A stretch of DNA of 64,000 nucleotides from Strongylocentrotus purpuratus (taxonomy: Eukaryota > Echinodermata > Echinoidea > Camarodonta > Strongylocentrotidae). Shown here in pieces: positions 37,199 to 49,076 of this stretch; within the stretch, counting starts at the first letter, position 1; each line of letters begins with the position of its first letter. A model generated the notes under the pieces. It searched no databases, was not told the origin of the DNA, and worked only from the letters and a program-made list of their open reading frames with translations. The stretch spans positions 32,666,445 to 32,730,444 of the forward strand of contig NW_022145603.1 in the NCBI RefSeq assembly GCF_000002235.5, given 5' to 3'. Both the position numbers and the translations under genes were made by a program.

Positions 37199-37489
37199 CT
37201 AGCAACGTTTACATGTTTGTAAATCAAAATGTGCTTGATTGTGAAAGCAAATGATCAATACAGTGCCTTATTTAAATAGTATTTTAAATGTCTTATCTTG
37301 TTACTGAATTGTACATAGACCATGTAGACTGTTCTACAATGTTGTAGAAAGAATTTGTTAGTTATAGTCACATTATTATTTAGTTGTAAAGGGATTTGGT
37401 ATCTTTGCCTCAGATTCTAAACAAAATTCTGGATTTAGCTCATGCTGCAATCATAATTATAAACCCATTACTTTTACAAGCCGATCACC

Positions 37490-37720
37490 TGTCTGATTAT
37501 TTAGATATTTATGATTGGAAATCGAAATTTTTAAAACCATTTTCCTAAAGGTTTTTAGAATAGTGCAGTCAATTGGGGAAATGAGTATGGTAAAACCGGT
37601 CACTCATTTTTTTTACTGTTTTGAGGCACTTGATGACCATTTTAAAGGCTTCAATGTTACACCGTATTACAGACACTGATACCAAGTAGGGCCATGCATC
37701 TCATGTTTAACATTGTTAAA
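37490..37720 (+). repeat. Interspersed repeat, copy a
   Basis: Shares with the reverse strand of about 61010-61270 the landmarks gtatggtaaaaccggtcactc, ggcttcaatgttacacc, acagacactgata and ggccatgcat. Class unknown; no termini seen. Confidence 0.6.
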
Positions 37721-38147
37721 CCGTGCCTTTAAACTGTTATTATTTTAGGTTGAAATATTATTATTCTCGTTAGTTTCTATAGGCTTATATATTTACAGAA
37801 CAATTTTATGAAAAACAGGTGATGACTTTATTCCGTATCCGTAATTCATAATTCCATTATATCATTTTTCTAAATATATCTAATTACATTTGCTATACAT
37901 TTTCATGCATTAATATTTAACACATGATTGTACATATTATGTAGAGCGAGAGACACGGCAAGGATACCCAGATTCAATCCTATAGATAACACAACCGCAA
38001 CTATTTTTACAATTTCAACTCAAAGGCAATTTCAATACCCTATTGTATGTCCCATGGAAATCATGTTCAGCTTACTTAATACGTCATCGTCATGTTCACA
38101 CATTCCAATAGGTGACGCACAAGGCTATTGGAATTACCTTAGGTTAA

Positions 38148-38535
38148 AGCTAAAGACCAGTTATGGTCATGCAATTGCATGGTGAAAGAAACGTTGTGAA
38201 ATCGATCAGAAAAAGTTGATCATCTAGCATAGATGAACTGCAAGGTTCTGGAATCATCAAAATTATAAGAAATTTGGCCAAGTCTTCATAAAGTTAGAAG
38301 CACTGTACACAGAAAGATGTTTAGGGGACTACACACACGTGCGCGACACGTGCATTTGTATGTCTCAACAGGTCAGAGATATACTAATTTACCAAATATA
38401 TCAATTAGTAGGCGGTTTCCCGTCAAAATTTGTATCGTCATGTAATATTCAAAACATATTTTCTCACATGATTGGTAATAAGAGCTTCCATTTCATTTTT
38501 TGAAATTGGGGCGTTTCCAATACTGGTCTTTACCT
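38148..38535. mobile_element. TTAA-flanked MITE, family 1 copy b
   Basis: Inverted relative to copy a at 23167. The right end actggtctttacct is intact before TTAA (38536-38539). The left end is diverged but TTAA is still present (38144-38147). It abuts the next MITE with only about one base between. Confidence 0.8.
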
Positions 38536-38540
38536 TTAAT

Positions 38541-38778
38541 ATAGAATTTCTAGGTCAATTTCGTAAGTTGGCCACACAAAAATAAAAATTTTACGAAAAA
38601 GAAACACGTTTTAATTCGAATGAAAATAAAATGTTTTTGAATGATCGTTTTATGAATTTAAATGCTAAAAAACGAATTTGAACGAAAAATAACAGCTGCG
38701 GTGACAGAATCGGCTAAATTGAATAAACATAAAATGAATTTGTGTGGCCAACTTACGACATTGACCGAGAAATTCTAT
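38541..38778. mobile_element. Short TIR MITE related to the 22447 element
   Basis: Termini atagaatttctaggtcaatt and its near-inverse ending at 38778 match over about 40 bp. They also align with the 22447 element over the first 25 bases or so (ATAGRATTTCYMGGYCAA pattern). Interior motifs tcgaatg, ttgaatg and aatgct echo the subterminal motifs of that element, so the two belong to one superfamily. Confidence 0.75.
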
Positions 38779-40429
38779 ATTTTTTAAAGTAGTTGCTACC
38801 GTATTAAAAATTGATGCAATCACAACATGATTATTGATTTATTCGGTTACGCACAAGTTGCAGTCTGTCATCTTTTCTTTATTTGTACACATTGATTAAT
38901 GAAATCACATGGACAGTTGAACAGTAGCATTTAGCAAAGCTATACCTATTTGATTTTTAAATTTGTATACAGTGTAAAACAAATGATCATCAATTAGTTA
39001 TTTTCACAAATTAGTGTATCTCCCTATTTTCCAGATTGTACATAGTGTGTTCTAAACTGGAAAGGGCGATTTGTTATTAGAGTTATTTCAGAATTGTTAT
39101 TTCAAATTTTTTTAAGCGTGTTTTAAGCATTTGTCTATGTGTTTCTTCAAGTGTTGACATTATATATAATTTAAACAAGTATATTTATCTTTCTACTTAT
39201 CAGTCTAGTGCTAACATATGGTGTTAAGTTCTCTACATATATTTAGGGATTTCAAGGTGTATATTCTCATTCATATCAAATTCATAATGCTTTACATCTT
39301 CATGTACGTACATAATTAAATAAATTCTGGCATAGAATTCAAGATTTGCTACGCTTTGAAAACAAATTATCATTTTAAAAAGTAAAGCACTGTAAGAAAT
39401 AGTCCCTTGTGAATAAATGTAAAAAAGACTGTATGAAATGAGGTGAGTTTAATAGGAATAATTACGCACGATTTGTGTCTGATGTGACACAATCTTAACA
39501 TTGCTATTGTCTGTCGAAGCGCTTGTATATCCCAGATCTCTAAAGGTCATTTTATTTGTGTTAAATTTGTATTTTTCGATACGCAGTTAACCTTAAAAGG
39601 TATACGATTGTCATCTGTAAGCTTTCTGATTTCTATTGATACATTATTGGCTATATTTGTAATTTTCTTTGAATGTCTAATTTAAGGCAAGAACAACAGA
39701 GCACGATAATGCTGAAACATTAATAACTTCGAAGATTGAGCTTCCTTTCTTTCTAAAATAAAAGTTAATAAATGGAACTGAAACCCATCGACCCATCTGT
39801 TCTTTTACCATATATTAACATTCATGGTCTTGTGTGGTTGATGTTCGAGGGAGACTAGAACCGTGTAAACATTGCGAGACACTGAGTGTTTACTTATAGT
39901 TACGAGAGCAGTGAGACAGTTTCCGTAACAGTTCTCCTACAGCGTTCATAATTATTTACATGATTTCATGGATATCACGGTTAAAAAAAAGATCAATTCA
40001 TGAAAAGCATTGTAAAATTATTCAGTTCTTGTCTTAAACAAGAACTCAACTGTCCCTGTAATTAAGTAATATCCATTTCCAGGATGACACGGACATTAAC
40101 CCTTAGTTTCCCCAAAATCAACGGTAGAGCAATACAAATGTGTCCCTTTGTTACTGAAAAGAGTATCCAACTGAGAGGTAAGGAAAGGTAAGGTATGTAT
40201 TCATCAACATATCGCAGCCAATGGCTGAATTGCATGCATGATTTACAGATATTTTGTTTAAATATATTTTTAGAAAACATCATATTTACAATTCATTATT
40301 TAACAATAATTCGACGAAAAAACTAAGTAAAAGTCAGAAAGGGAAGAAAGAAATAAAGTAAAAATGTGGAGCAGGAAAATAAGGAGAAAAGAAAAGGTAA
40401 GTTGAGGATAAGGGCGTGGAGGGAGAAGA
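38779..40429. other. Intergenic spacer
   Basis: AT-rich, with no supported gene, repeat array or element ends. Confidence 0.5.
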
Positions 40430-40494
40430 GAAGGGAGAGGGAGAGAGAGAGAGAGAGAGAGACAGACAGAAAGAGAGAGAAAGAAAGAGAGAAC

Positions 40495-40530
<36 letters not shown>
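40430..40530. repeat. GA microsatellite
   Basis: Two GA-dinucleotide runs separated by a gacagacagaaagag stretch. The long Ser/Leu-rich frames on the opposite strand (40300-40692) are only its translation. Confidence 0.95.
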
Positions 40531-40889
40531 TGAAGAGGAACAAAGAGAGAGATGAATACGAACACAGAGCTGATATAATATAATACAAATTAAGAAAATA
40601 AAGATATAATCGAAAAAGCTTATTTTATCCACGATAGTGGGAATCCACTTCAAAGGAATTGATTTACAAAAAAAGTAATTTTGAGGCAACATTCATCTTC
40701 AATTCACTATTTTGTGTGTTCTAAAACTCTAAGTTCAGGTTTTCAGCATTATGGTTCAACAGTTTGATATTTTGCAGCATTACGCTATTTTTTAACGTCG
40801 TGTCCTACACTTGATATAGAGCTTTTTTGTGGGTCTGGATGTGATGTAATTATTGACGTGATCTGTCCAACGAAGATCGTTCCTCACGA

Positions 40890-41600
40890 TGCCGTGGATT
40901 TAGAGACCATACGGGAACCTTCCGATTTTCATTTGTACGGCATGTGTGGTCACATATTCTGCGGTGCCCTGAAGGTGCCCGGAGAAAATTGGTCGAGTGA
41001 AATGCAAGGCGCCTGTAAGGGTGCCGGCAGGGAGCTCGTCGGCAGGCTTAAGGGCTCCATCCGATGAGCAGATGCACACATGGCTCCCGGAAGGTGCCGT
41101 GCCGGAGCCCAGCCTGGGTCCTCAAGGCGCCCGGACAGGTGACGTGCGGTGCACTGGACTATGTGTCCTCTGTTTTTACTCGCCGTACGGGCCCCGTAGT
41201 GTATATGTGAAAGCCCCATTATGCCTAGGTCACATATAAACCGGGCCCCGTACGATTATCTCTACCCGGCGGCTTGCCGTGGATTTAGAGACCATACGGG
41301 AACCTTCCGATTTTTCATTTCTACGGCCTGTGTGGTCACATATTCTGCGGTGCCCGGTGATAATTGGTCGAGTGAAATGCAAGGCGCCCGTAAGGGTGCC
41401 GGCCCGTAAGCTTACGGGCTCCGTCCGATGACCAGGTGCACCTACGGCTCCCGGAAGGTGCCCTGCCGGGGCCCGGCCGGGGTCCTCACGGCGCTCGGGC
41501 GGGTGCCGTGTGGTGCACTGAACGATGTGTCCTCTGACATCTGCACCTCCTGTATTGAAAGCCGCGTTGTCCATTTTGGGATGCCGCCGTGAGGGGCCCG
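40890..41600. repeat. GC-rich tandem duplication of about 385 bp
   Basis: The motif gccgtggatttagagaccat occurs at 40891 and 41276, followed in both by acgggaaccttccga, cacatattctgcggtgcc, ttggtcgagtgaaatgcaag, ggctcccggaaggtgcc and atgtgtcctctg. Two diverged copies are therefore in tandem. Both are far richer in GC than the flanks. Open frames on both strands reflect composition. Function unknown; no terminal repeats found. Confidence 0.7.
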
Positions 41601-41724
41601 CATGGGCAATATTCATTTCAAATGGCCAGCGGATGGCAGACGTCCGGTGTTGTGCATATCACCGGGCCTCTTGAGGGGCCGTGAGGAAGCCGTTGGATAC
41701 ACGTACGGCTTCCTGCTATCTCTG

Positions 41725-41786
41725 GGCGTGTTCACACCGCAAGGGGGACTGTGGGCGATCCCCTTTGCGGTGTGAACACGCCCTTA
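41725..41786. mobile_element. Minimal foldback, gttcacaccg family
   Basis: Arms gggcgtgttcacaccgca and tgcggtgtgaacacgccc enclose about 25 bp. Its ends are the same type as the larger CpG-rich cluster at 43333-44473. Confidence 0.7.
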
Positions 41787-41834
41787 GATGTGTCTAATAT
41801 AGGGGACCTACCCGAGCATTTGTGTAGTTGTGTA

Positions 41835-42200
41835 GTTGGGGAGGGGGGCAAAAAGGCCCCTGCCCCCCCCCCCCCCAAAAAAAAAAAAAGAAGAAGAAAG
41901 AAAGTAGAGTAAGGGAAAGGGAAAGAGAAGAGCTAAAAGGTAACGAAAAAGGGGAAGTAGAAAAGAAGGGGAGAACAGTTGCGATTAATCCCGCCAACAA
42001 CGTGTGGATAGGGGGGGGCGAAAGGCCCTTGCCTCTCCCCAGCAAACCTAAAACAGGGAGAAGGAAGGGAAAGGAAAGGAAAACAGGAGAGAAAGGGAAC
42101 GAAAAAAAGAAAAACAAGAAAGGTAGGGGAGATCTGTTACGATTCTTCCCGCGAACAAGGTGTAGATCGGGGGTTGGGGCACTGGCATACTGATGGGGGG
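41835..42200. repeat. Low-complexity purine/C-run region
   Basis: Two loose tandem copies: each has ggcaaaaaggcccctgcccc / ggcgaaaggcccttgcctc, then an A/G-rich stretch, then attcttcccgcgaacaaggt / attaatcccgccaacaacgt. Frames across it are compositional. Confidence 0.6.
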
Positions 42201-42427
42201 GGGGGTGACATATATATATAAATCAAACGTGGTTTATTTCCAATTCGATACCAGTGATTTGCAAATGTTGCTGAAATAACATAATTTTCCGAGATTTTTC
42301 CTCAATGTTTAATTAATTATCCTTTTTTAAATATTTGTTGGAAAGTGGCAAATTAATAAAGAGAGAAAGAAAGAGTAGTACGACAAACGGATAGTTCTGC
42401 TTCTCCATTTTTAAAAATATTTTTAAC

Positions 42428-42605
42428 ACACCCTTTCGGCCATACCGGGGGGGGGGCTTTGGACGAATGGTAGCGTTTAAGTTAACGCGACGCGACGCTA
42501 CATTCCCAACCCACCTTTTCGGCCAAACCGGGGAGGGGTGGCTTTGGACGAATGGTAGCGTTCAAGTCAACGCGACGCGACGCTACCCTAACCACCCTTT
42601 CGGCA
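42428..42605. repeat. Tandem pair of about 85-bp units
   Basis: Two copies of ctttggacgaatggtagcgt followed by aacgcgacgcgacgctac, each preceded by ttcggcca-accgggg. Each unit contains the short palindrome gtagcgt...acgctac. Confidence 0.75.
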
Positions 42606-42637
42606 TAAGCCATATGAAAGAGTGTATTATCCTAATT

Positions 42638-43052
42638 CGTTTGGTATCATTTTTGTGTGGTATGTGTTAACGCTTGGATGAGCAGGAGGAATTGTTTGCG
42701 AGAGTGCAAAAATCAACTTGCGCAGAAGTGATGCCTACAGTATGTATTATGTTGGGATTAGCGGAGTGAGAGAATGAATTGAATATAACAAATGAAATGC
42801 ATTGGATATGCCTTCTGCAGAAGCAAAGTCACACACCGACACACACGCACGCACAAATGTTCGTTGATATTTGATATGTGATATGTGTGGCATGACTAAT
42901 TTTGTAAAGACCGAATTAATACCCTAATCCCAATTGTTTTATTTTAACATCACATAAGCAACTTTGGCGCAAGTCAATTTTTGCCCTCTCGCAAACAATG
43001 CCTTCTGTTCACCCAAGCGTGAACATAAACCACACACAATTATACCAAATGA
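42638..43052. mobile_element. MITE with arms of about 100 bp
   Basis: The left arm (tttggtatcatttttgtgtgg onward, with aattgtttgcgagagtgcaa) is the imperfect inverse of the right arm (tgccctctcgcaaacaatg...accacacacaattataccaaa). A CA-rich stretch lies at 42834-42855. No coding capacity. Confidence 0.75.
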
Positions 43053-43332
43053 TTTGGGATAAAACACTATTTCATAAGATAATAATTTACTGTCCATAGA
43101 TGATTCTTAAAATAAATAGCAATTTTCTAGGTGTAAACTTTTGTTTGACTCACGCTGTACATTATTCAAGTAAAAACAATAAACCCTTTGGTGGGCCCAG
43201 ATTCACGATTTAACCACGAAAAGAGACCTCAAACATATTAAATGAAAGTTGAAGGCGCCTACGATGGACTGAGATCAGTGACTCTCATCAATGAGTTCAA
43301 CACAACCAACAATTGGCATAATGTTTCAATTA
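43053..43332. other. Spacer joining the duplicated block
   Basis: Unassigned until about 43314, where ggcataatgtttcaatt begins the similarity to copy 1 at 14823. The CpG-rich cluster then interrupts it. Confidence 0.45.
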
Positions 43333-44473
43333 AGGCTGTTCACACCGCAAGGGGGGCCGTGGGCGGACCGTGGATCGCGCTATCGTAGCACGACCCACGG
43401 TCCGCCCATTGGCATTCGCCGGATTCACACCGCAGTGAGATAGCGCGGTCTATCGTAGCACCGTGACGTCATGAGGTCAGGGCGGTCAAAGATTTCGCGC
43501 GCTATTACGAACCCGTAGTTGAGAGCTCTACAGGTCCAACATTACTTACTATATTTCTATTTTCACGATGTTCCGACGCGTTTTACTCTATAAAATTAGG
43601 AGTGTTGAGTTATACCGATTCAGATTCAGATCGCACCAAAATAGAATGAGTATAAAATTCCCCGCGTGGAGAACAATGACTTCCGACGTGCTATCGTAGC
43701 TCGGGTTCACACCGGTAAAGATAGCGCGGTCTAGCGTGGACCACCCCCAAGAGGTGCTCCAGTGGCACGCCGTTTTGGCTCGCCGTGGCTCGCTGTTGGA
43801 CCGCGCTATCTCTGCGGTTTGGAAGGTACAACGTCGTTTCGGTCCGCCCAACAGCGAGCCACGGCGAGCCAAAACGGCGTGCCACTAGACTGACTGGAGC
43901 ACCTCTTAAAGAGGCTGTTCACACCGGCAGAGATAGCGCGCGCTAGACCGCGCTATCTCTGCGGTTTGGAAGGTACAACGTCGTTTCGGTCCGCCCAACA
44001 GTGAGCCACGGCGAACCAAAACGGCGTGCCACTGGAGCACCTCTTGGGGGTGGTCCACGAGAGATAGCGCGGTCTAGCGCGCGCTAGAAAAAAAGGGGTG
44101 CTACGATAGACCGCGCTATCTCATTGCGGTGTGAACAGCCTCCTAGGGGTGGTCCACGAGAGATAGCGCGGTCTATCGCGCGCTAGAAAAAAGGGGGTGC
44201 TACGATAGACCGCGCTATCTCATTGCGGTGTGAACAGCCTCATTTGAGGCTGTTCACACCGGCAGAGATAGCGCGGTCTAGCGCGCGCTCTATCGCGCGC
44301 TAGGCCGCGCTATCTCTCGTGGACCACCCCCAAGAGGTGCTCCAGTACTGGCACGCCGTTTTGGCTCGCCGTGGCTCGCTGTTGGGCGGACCGAAACGAC
44401 GTTGTACCTTCCACACCGCAGAGATAGCGCCCGCTAGACCGCGCTATCTCTGCCGGTGTGAACAGCCTCATAG
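43333..44473. mobile_element. Composite CpG-rich palindromic MITE cluster
   Basis: Repeated ends ggctgttcacaccg or their inverse occur near 43333, 43911, 44124, 44224, 44247 and 44452, with diverged ones near 43424 and 43705. Between them lie mirrored runs of gatagcgcggtctagcgcgc. A module of about 100 bp (lggct-type core caaaacggcgtgccac, aacgtcgtttcggtccgccc) is present at least three times in both orientations. The outermost ends interrupt the duplicated block: copy 1 reads straight through at 14839. The cluster is therefore a nested set of MITEs of one family inserted after the duplication. Confidence 0.75.
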
Positions 44474-45620
44474 TTTCAGTCAGTAAAATACATGGGCTAT
44501 TGGGCCGTTATGAATAGCTTCAGGGCTGCGGTGAATGTGGGGGGGGGGGGAGGCTCAGTTAACCCAAACATTATGTAATATTGGTAGACTTGACAACTAT
44601 ATTTACTTAAATACACTTCCAAAAGTCTTTAGAAAGAAAAAAATATCATTCTCAATATAGGGTTATCAAAGCCTCATACCAAAGATTTATCATGATATTT
44701 TGGTACCGGAATATAAGGTTTTAATGTGCTCCCTTTACCAGGTTTCAAGCAATCCTCTTGAAAGTCGTGAGTAGCTGATTATTTGGGCCCCTTTGGAGCA
44801 ACGGGGTCCATGTGGTCTGTTTCATTGTATTGTTCATGATAGGTTTTCTAAACCAAGCAAACATTTTAAGCCAAAATATTTGATCTGAAATGAAAAAACA
44901 AACAATGGTTGACCCCTAATAATATTAAAATGTTGCACTTGGGACACAGTGGGCCAAAATTCTAATTTTACATTTGAATCTGTGCAGGCTATGTACCTAA
45001 CTACCATGTAGGTAATGCAGACACTATGTTCTCCAATAACGATTGTCTGGCATTTACTCTGGACTTTAACCTAAGAGACCTTTTGCGGAGCGAGTTGAAT
45101 AGTTGGTTAAGAATAATAATTCTCTGCATCGCTATGCCTGAATACTAAATATACACCATTTGCTGATCCAGGGACCAGGGAACACCTACTCTAAGCCCCC
45201 CCCCCTCACACACACTACAAAGGCAACGATTACAAAAGGGAAAGTGAAGACTTAATATAGGAGTTGATGACTTTTTATTTATTTATATTTTTTTGCTTGC
45301 ATGATGTTTGGACTTATAGCCCCCTCCCCCCCCCCTACCCTCCAACCATTCTGGATCCGCCACTGGAATAGACATTATTATTAAAAACATATTAATGGGA
45401 TATAAACCGCTTTGCAAGTTATTCAACCAAACTGTGGCATACCGAAATATCTTAAATATATGATTTTTTTCTTTAATATCATCCCGTCAAAAAGTAAATG
45501 CAAATTATATCCAGATTAATTGCTGTAAGGAATATACACTCATGTATAAAATACACAATAAAAACGAAATTCATAACATACATAATATATTGAAACATAA
45601 TGTATAGGTCATACCTGATT
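44474..45620. repeat. Duplicated block, copy 2 (uninterrupted)
   Basis: Aligns with 14840-15452 and then 22018-22446. At 44991-45005 it reads gtacctaactaccat with a single ctaac, the unoccupied version of the BEL/Pao target. C-runs at 45198-45208 and 45322-45336 are private to this copy. Non-coding. Confidence 0.85.
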
Positions 45621-47004
45621 TAAGACATCTTGAAATCCATCAGCAGTTGAGAATTGTAACACATTTAAATTAGGTGGGCCATATATAGTTAGTGAAAAAC
45701 TGTCTTTAAAATGCTATCAAAATACTACAGATATGTTAAGAAGTTCCAAAATATTGTCTTTTTTTCCCCTGCAAAATCTCAAATCTCAAATAAAATCTAT
45801 CTCAAGTCCCTTAAAATTGTGTTCTCCGCGAGTGCTAAACATAAGAATAGGTAGATCAACACATGGATCTACTTTATTACTTATCATCATCATAATCATT
45901 ATAACTGTATTGTCATTATGTTAGTTGCGACAATTACCATTATTCGAATAATGGAGACAAAAGTCGTTTCTGTTACAAACTTAATTTAGTGTATAATTAT
46001 GTACAAATTCATAATGTGTGTCAGTGTTCGCGTAAGTACATGTATATGCATGGAAACTTAGAGTGCAGACACTGCACTCCGAAAATGGATTGTGCGTGTG
46101 CTTGGGTAGGTGTTCGCGCGAGAAGTCTCGGCGCCTCGAATTATAGTTCCAATTGTTGAGGTACATCGTACAGTTTAAATACGGGTTCGTTGCTTGGGAA
46201 AATACAACAATACCTTCCTTCAAGCTAGGAGGAAGTTAAGTTTCGTTTGTAAATATATGCAACTATTTATCAAAAAGCATTTTTTCCTTATATTCCCTAC
46301 TCTATGTAATGAAAGTTATTTAAAAACCATGTTAACACGTTAACACTTCAATAAAGACCGACATCGGGTGCAGCGGGTGTGAACAGGATCGCCTCGGTAA
46401 TATCAGATTATCCTACTTGTCCGAGAGCCAACGAGACCAACATTAACAAAGAAATACTTGACGGACGTCAACTAGAGCAACAGCCCAAGGGGCCGAAAAT
46501 GACACAAGCTTCGAGAGACCAATATTGACAAAAATGTGAGTGTCCACTAGATCCGATCGAGACCGACACAAAAAAAATACATATGGGAAGATAGAAAAAC
46601 TGCTGGTCTCCTGGGTTAAAGCCTAAAATCGAGAAATGAAGAGAAATTCGTTCAAGTAAATGACAAAAAACGTCTGTGATAACACTGTCATATGTGGTGA
46701 ATTTCATGCAAATCCAAAAAGTACATAAATTGTGGAGGCAGATTTTAGGATAGATTCTGTGTTTAGAAATTAAAATAGCACTTACAGTTATATTTTCAGA
46801 TGAGTAAATAATACAGTAATCATTGCGAATGATACATCTATTCTTGCGTTCTTCGAAATAATACAATCAAGTTTGAAGCGGTTTTCAGTTTGCATTTATA
46901 CATAATTCTGTTGAAGTTTGATGCAATGAGAAACGAAAAAACTTGTTCGATCAAGGGGATGTTAAGCTCAATACAAATTATGTCAGTAAATATCCCTGCA
47001 ACTA
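45621..47004. other. Spacer upstream of gene 2
   Basis: At 45885-46110 it matches the sequence on both sides of the LINE in copy 1. Elsewhere I see no gene. Short open frames at 45981-47026 are not supported by family resemblance. Confidence 0.5.
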
Positions 47005-47761
47005 GCTGGTTTCGGCTTATTCTCAATAGTCAACCATGCATATAATCTCTTTTCATGTACTTTTGCATTCCATTCTATCCAAGCCTAGATGAAGGCATGA
47101 TGACGTACTATCTCGATGATCTTCTTCAAAACAACGCCAATTTCTCACAAAAGGATCCGCCATTTTCTCCATCGGTTAGGTTGGTTGGGAAACTGTGAGC
47201 AAACAAAAAATAATTATTTAGTTGCTATCTTTGTGTAATGTACCATCAAACACAAGCTTCATTTTTCGGATAAAAAGCAGAGAGCTACATTTTGAGAAAA
47301 ATTCCCAGCGTTTTATTGTGGAACAATTTTATGCACTGATATGTGAACTGAATGGACAATCTACAATTTAATTTTAAAGCATCAAGCCTTTGATGTTATA
47401 CTTGGATTGACCAGAGAACGTTGGTTTATATAGTGGAAATCAGACCAATAAAGTGAGATGTCACACTTTTACGGACAGGGCCAGGATTGCCGGAGACGGA
47501 TTATATATTTATGACATTGGAATTATGCTCGCAAGTATTACCTTATCAAATTAGAACCATTCCGTAGCTGTAATTTCCACTGTATAATCATATATTAGAC
47601 TTCAAATAGTTTAAACCTGCAGGGATACAGAGAACGGATAACTTCATTGACGTAGTCTATTTTAAGCAACGATTCACAGAACGCATAGGTCTAGCAAGAA
47701 GAAATAATATAATGTACATGTGATATTTGTTTCACGATTGGGTCTACAGACATTTCAAAAC
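47005..47761 (+). promoter_or_regulatory. Duplicated 5' flank and leader of gene 2
   Basis: Counterpart of 30805-31410. It carries about 140 extra bases at 47455-47597 (tgtcacacttttacggacag and following) between ggaaatcagac and the shared ttcaaatagtttaaacctgc. A second, smaller private stretch lies just before the ATG (47685-47735). A tttatatag motif lies at about 47426, where gene 1 has tttatgtac, so a TATA-like element may differ between the two genes. Confidence 0.6.
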
Positions 47762-49076
47762 ATGGCTGAAACAGCAGCAAATAAGCCTGCCGATGGCAAT
47801 CACGCCCCTCTCAAGGCAGTTTCAAATGTTCATTTTTATCATTTCGTTGACCAAGGAATCGATGTTGAGTGGGGCGATAATGAGCGTACATGTACATCAC
47901 TCAGTGTTGCATCACACGATGGTCATCTTGAGGAAGTTAAATATCTGGTTGGTCAAGAAACACAGATTGATAAGCTTAAAGATGACATTGTGGCAGCTGT
48001 TCATGCTGCATCATGTGAAGGTCATCTTGATATAGTTCAGTACCTTGTTGGTCAAGGAGCCGAGGTTGAGAGGGGCGATAGGGACGGTAATACTCCACTT
48101 CATGTTGCATCACACAATGGTCATCTTGAGGTAGTTAAATACCTCGTTAGTCAAGAAGCGCAGATTGAAAAGCTTAATGATTTATTATGGACACCTGTTC
48201 ATCATGCATCAAGGAAAGGTAATCTTGATATAGTTCAGTATCTCGTTGGTCGAGGAGCCCAGTTTGATAGGGGTGATAGTTATGGTCATACACCACTCTT
48301 TACTGCATCATGTAGAGGTCATCTTCAAGTAGTTCAGTACCTTGTTGGTCAAGGAGCACAAGTTGAGAGGGGCAATATAGAGGGTACTACACCACTTAGT
48401 CTTGCATCATTCTGGGGTCGTCTTGATGTAGTTGAGTACCTTGTTGGTCAGGGAGCACAGGTTGAGAGGGGCGATAATAATGATGCGACACCACTTCATT
48501 TTGCATCGCTCAATGGTCATCTTGAGGTAGTTAAGTATCTCGTCGGTCAAAATGCACAGATTGATAAGCTCAATGTCAATGTTTGCACACCTCTTTACTG
48601 GGCATCAAGTAAAGGTCATGTTGACGTAGTGGAGTACCTCATTGGTCAAGGAGCACAGGTTGAGAGGGGCAATAATTCTGGTGACACACCAGTTCTTGTC
48701 GCATCGCGCAACGGTCATCTTGGTGTAGTTGAGTACCTCGTTGGTCAAGGAGCACAGGTTGAGAGAGGCAATAATGATGGTGACACACCAGTTCTTGTCG
48801 CATCGCGCAACGGTCATCTTGGTGTAGTTGAGTACCTCGTTGGTCAAGGAGCACAGGTTGAGAGAGGCAATAATGATGGTGACACACCAGTTCTTGTCGC
48901 ATCGCGCAACGGTCATCTTGGTGTAGTTGAGTACCTCGTTGGTCAAGGAGCACAGGTTGAGAGGGGCAATAATGCTGGTGACATACCACTTGTTGTTGCA
49001 TCACGCAATGGTCATCTTGATGTAGTTCAGTACCTCACGAGTGAACAGGCACAGATGAAAGAAGCACCACCTGAAG
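47762..49076 (+). CDS. Gene 2 exon 1: ankyrin repeats
   Basis: 438 codons plus one base, ending gaag|gtatgatt. About 13 repeats, of which the first (LKAVSNVHFYHFVDQ) has lost the consensus. Repeats 10-12 are nearly identical at the DNA level (see 48681-48977). Repeats alternate between G-xxA-xVERG and xAQIDKLN-type loops, suggesting older two-repeat duplications. Confidence 0.93.

Noticed and set aside
40300-40692. Ser/Leu-rich protein on the minus strand
   Set aside because: It is only the translation of a GA microsatellite, open in three frames.
41794-42193. Frames of 107 and 121 codons on opposite strands
   Set aside because: Low-complexity purine/pyrimidine sequence; compositional.
47720-47761. 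Upstream in-frame GTG start for gene 2
   Set aside because: Not an ATG, and the shared ttcaaaacATGGCTGA context with gene 1 supports 47762.
48605-49004. Antisense repeated frames across the ankyrin exon
   Set aside because: Shadows of the 99-bp sense repeat.
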